Origin: Acetobacteraceae bacterium ESL0709
GTDB lineage: Bacteria; Pseudomonadota; Alphaproteobacteria; Acetobacterales; Acetobacteraceae
Direction: 5' to 3'
Length of the DNA stretch: 64,000 nt
Assembly (NCBI GenBank): GCA_029433415.1
Contig: JAQTIA010000003.1
Span: forward strand, 1,020,501 to 1,084,500
Below, one piece after another: positions 61,966 to 64,000 of this stretch (positions are counted from its first letter, which is position 1; the number at the start of each line of letters is the position of its first letter). The position numbers and the translations under genes were made by a program. Under the pieces are notes generated by a model that saw nothing but the letters and a program-made list of their open reading frames with translations, was not told where the DNA came from and searched no databases.

Positions 61966-63180
61966 ATGACTCAGCACTATGATGTCTGCATTAATGGAGC
62001 CGGGCCTATAGGCAGCACACTGGCCTGTCTTCTGGTTCAGGCAGGCATGCGTGTTCTACTACTGGAAAAACAGAACCTGGACACAAAGGCTCTTCCCTCC
62101 CTCGACGGCAGAACCTACGCCTTGACGGAAGGATCCCGTCCTTTACTGGAACAGGCAGGATTATGGAAAAACCTGCCTTCCCCTCCAGAAGCCATCCGGA
62201 CCATTACCGTCTCGGACGGTGAAGGGCGCTTCCCTCGCAACGCCCCCCGCACGACTCTGCTTTTTACCCCTGAGGATGCTCCTGAACATCAGCCTTTCGG
62301 CTGGATGGTGGAAGCCAATACCCTTCTGGCTTCCATCGGCCTGACTCTCGAAACCCAGCCTCCTTCTCTCAGGCTCTGCTCTCCTATGCAAGGCAAGTTT
62401 GCCTTTTCTGCCGAAACAGTCACCATTACATTGGAACAAGGCGAAATTGTAACGACGGATCTGGTCATCGCGGCAGATGGCCGTCGTTCAGAATTACGGA
62501 AACAGGCCGGTATTGGACTGACGACCATCCCGTATCACAAATCAGCCCTCGTCGCTATTATAGCGCATAAAAACTCTCATCATGGTGCAGCGTTGGAAAA
62601 TTTCCTTCCTCAAGGACCGTTCGCCCGCCTGCCCCTGCCCCCAACACCAGAACACCCCCATCGTTCAGCCGTAGTCTGGACAGATCGCCCTGACCGGATA
62701 GACCATTTCCGGAGCCTGCCAGACGCAAGTTTTGTCGAAAATGTCCAGGCACGACTGGCCGGAGAGGCGCTGGGAGAGATGCAATTAATCGGTCAAAAAT
62801 GGCTTTATCCTCTGTCATCCCAATATGCCCATAACTATGTCAGCCAACGTCTAATCCTCGTCGGAGATGCCGCTCATGGGTTGCACCCTGTAGCGGGACA
62901 GGGCATGAATTTGGGATTCAGGGATATACAACTTCTGGCGCCTCTCCTGACAGAAGCTTTCCAGAACGGGCTTGATTTCGGCGAAGCGGGGCTATTAAAG
63001 CGTTACCAGTGGAAGACACGTCCTCATAATCTCGCCATGCTGGCAGGATGTGATCTCATGGAACGACTTTTCAGCAATGACAGACCGCTTCTGCAACTCA
63101 TCCGGCAGGCAGGACTGCGTTTGCTTGAACGCAGTCCACGCCTCAGACAATCATTTGTCAAACAAGCAATGGGGCTTTAG
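61966..63180 (+). CDS. UbiH/UbiF-family FAD monooxygenase
   Basis: This 404-residue flavoprotein probably hydroxylates the aromatic ring of a ubiquinone precursor. It has the N-terminal FAD fold INGAGPIGSTLACLL, the middle DG motif LVIAADGRRSELR and the second FAD motif GDAAHGLHPVAGQGMNLGFR. Which ring position it acts on cannot be told, so the UbiH, UbiF, UbiI or UbiL assignment is left open. It is 9 bases before cysE and divergent from glnK. Confidence 0.9.
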   Translation: MTQHYDVCINGAGPIGSTLACLLVQAGMRVLLLEKQNLDTKALPSLDGRTYALTEGSRPLLEQAGLWKNLPSPPEAIRTITVSDGEGRFPRNAPRTTLLFTPEDAPEHQPFGWMVEANTLLASIGLTLETQPPSLRLCSPMQGKFAFSAETVTITLEQGEIVTTDLVIAADGRRSELRKQAGIGLTTIPYHKSALVAIIAHKNSHHGAALENFLPQGPFARLPLPPTPEHPHRSAVVWTDRPDRIDHFRSLPDASFVENVQARLAGEALGEMQLIGQKWLYPLSSQYAHNYVSQRLILVGDAAHGLHPVAGQGMNLGFRDIQLLAPLLTEAFQNGLDFGEAGLLKRYQWKTRPHNLAMLAGCDLMERLFSNDRPLLQLIRQAGLRLLERSPRLRQSFVKQAMGL

Positions 63181-63189
63181 TATTATCCT

Positions 63190-63969
63190 ATGCGTTACAG
63201 CCGATGCTCCTCACAGGAACTTCCCAACCTGAGCCAGTTCTGGTCACAGGTCCAGTCGCAAGCCTGCGGCTGTCCTGACCCACTTATAAGTGATCTTTAC
63301 GCTGTTAATATCTGCGATCATAGTGATTTCCCCTCTGCTCTGGCCTCCCTGCTCGGTGCCAAGCTTGCTGACCGTTCCATAACGGAAAGCACCCTCACGC
63401 GTCTCGTCGCCAAATGTATTGAAGAAGATATTTCCATCGCTGGGGCCGCATGCGAGGATATTCTGGCAACCTATGAACGCGATCCTGCCTGTACGGATCT
63501 GGTTACGCCCTTTCTGTTCTTTAAAGGCTGGCAGGCTTTGCAGGCCTACCGTATCAGTCACTTCCTGTGGAAGCGGGACAGACGCCCCCTGGCCTATCAC
63601 TTTCAAAGCCGTATCAATGAACGCTTCGGCATTGACATCCATCCTGCCGCACAGATCGGCAAAGGCCTGACCATTGATCACGGCACCGCCATTGTCATCG
63701 GTGAAACCTGCATTATTGGGAATAATGTCTCTCTTTTTCAAGGCGTGACACTAGGCGGAACAGGCAAGAGTGAAGGCGAACGTCACCCCGTAATCCGGGA
63801 AAGTGTCATGATCGGCGCAGGCGCCAAAATTCTGGGGCGACTGGAAGTCGGAGCCCATGCGCGTATTGGCGCAGCCTCTGTAGTGTTGGAAGACATCCCG
63901 CCCTACGCCACGGCCGTCGGCAACCCTGCCAGGATTGTGCGTGTAGATACTCCCGGCTCCGGGGACTGA
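63190..63969 (+). CDS. cysE: Serine O-acetyltransferase
   Basis: This enzyme acetylates serine, the first step of cysteine synthesis. The 259-residue protein has an N-terminal helical domain and a C-terminal left-handed beta-helix of hexapeptide repeats: IDIHPAAQIGKGLTIDHGTA, VIGETCIIGNNVSLFQGVTL and RHPVIRESVMIGAGAKILG. The catalytic His is in DHGTAIVIGE. It starts 9 bases after the UbiH-family gene, so cotranscription is likely, though the functional link is not obvious. Confidence 0.95.
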   Translation: MRYSRCSSQELPNLSQFWSQVQSQACGCPDPLISDLYAVNICDHSDFPSALASLLGAKLADRSITESTLTRLVAKCIEEDISIAGAACEDILATYERDPACTDLVTPFLFFKGWQALQAYRISHFLWKRDRRPLAYHFQSRINERFGIDIHPAAQIGKGLTIDHGTAIVIGETCIIGNNVSLFQGVTLGGTGKSEGERHPVIRESVMIGAGAKILGRLEVGAHARIGAASVVLEDIPPYATAVGNPARIVRVDTPGSGD

Positions 63970-64000
63970 ACTGCCTGCAACACGTTATCCCCAGAAATGG

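Overview
The window is from an acetic-acid-bacterium-like alphaproteobacterium (Acetobacteraceae) of roughly 50% G+C. The evidence is the style of RpoB, RpoC and the ribosomal proteins, the order DUF3576 lipoprotein - leuS - lptE - holA, MinCDE beside an FzlA-like protein, an edd-eda pair, and several tripartite efflux systems. The genus cannot be fixed from sequence alone. It looks like ordinary chromosome: no insertion sequence, prophage, plasmid origin or CRISPR array was seen.

Layout. (1) 1-13.6 kb, minus strand: rplK-rplA-rplJ-rplL-rpoB-rpoC-rpsL-rpsG-tuf. No fusA lies between rpsG and tuf, and no secE-nusG lies upstream of rplK. (2) 13.7-22.2 kb, minus: a response regulator and histidine kinase followed by an RND pump, adaptor and outer-membrane factor, ending directly at the rplK promoter. 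(3) 22.3-27.6 kb: rmuC, a BaiN-type flavoprotein and an FzlA-like protein on minus, divergent from minC-minD-minE on plus. (4) 27.7-30.9 kb: a TonB-dependent siderophore receptor and a PiuC-type hydroxylase behind a Fur box. (5) 31-36 kb: DUF3576 lipoprotein-leuS-lptE-holA with overlapping ends. (6) 36.1-36.4 kb: a tRNA-Arg(CCU) gene interrupted in the anticodon loop by a 233-nt group I intron. This is the most distinctive element here. (7) 36.7-40.2 kb: a self-inhibited Fic protein with operator-like repeats, a low-molecular-weight phosphatase, a 2-hydroxyacid dehydrogenase and NAD kinase. (8) 40.4-42.9 kb: an accessory island with two tandem secreted repeat proteins, the 3' remnant of a third copy, a 48-codon gene and a 91-codon gene. 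(9) 42.9-51.8 kb: a DapA-family lyase with a MocR regulator, purH, and an EmrAB-type efflux operon. (10) 51.8-64 kb: an AT-rich spacer, edd-eda, a lytic transglycosylase, a uracil-DNA glycosylase homologue without iron-sulfur cysteines, ispE, glnK-amtB, a UbiH-family hydroxylase and cysE.

How the genes work together: the first block supplies transcription and translation. The two efflux systems, the lytic transglycosylase, LptE and the lipoproteins serve the envelope. Edd and Eda carry sugar-acid catabolism by the Entner-Doudoroff route. The fiu/piuC-like pair serves iron uptake, GlnK-AmtB ammonium uptake, and the Min and FzlA proteins division. Many junctions are 4-base ATGA or GTGA overlaps or 1-base TGATG overlaps, which suggests translational coupling. 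Where an upstream in-frame start was possible, starts were chosen from ribosome-binding sites, family length and such overlaps.
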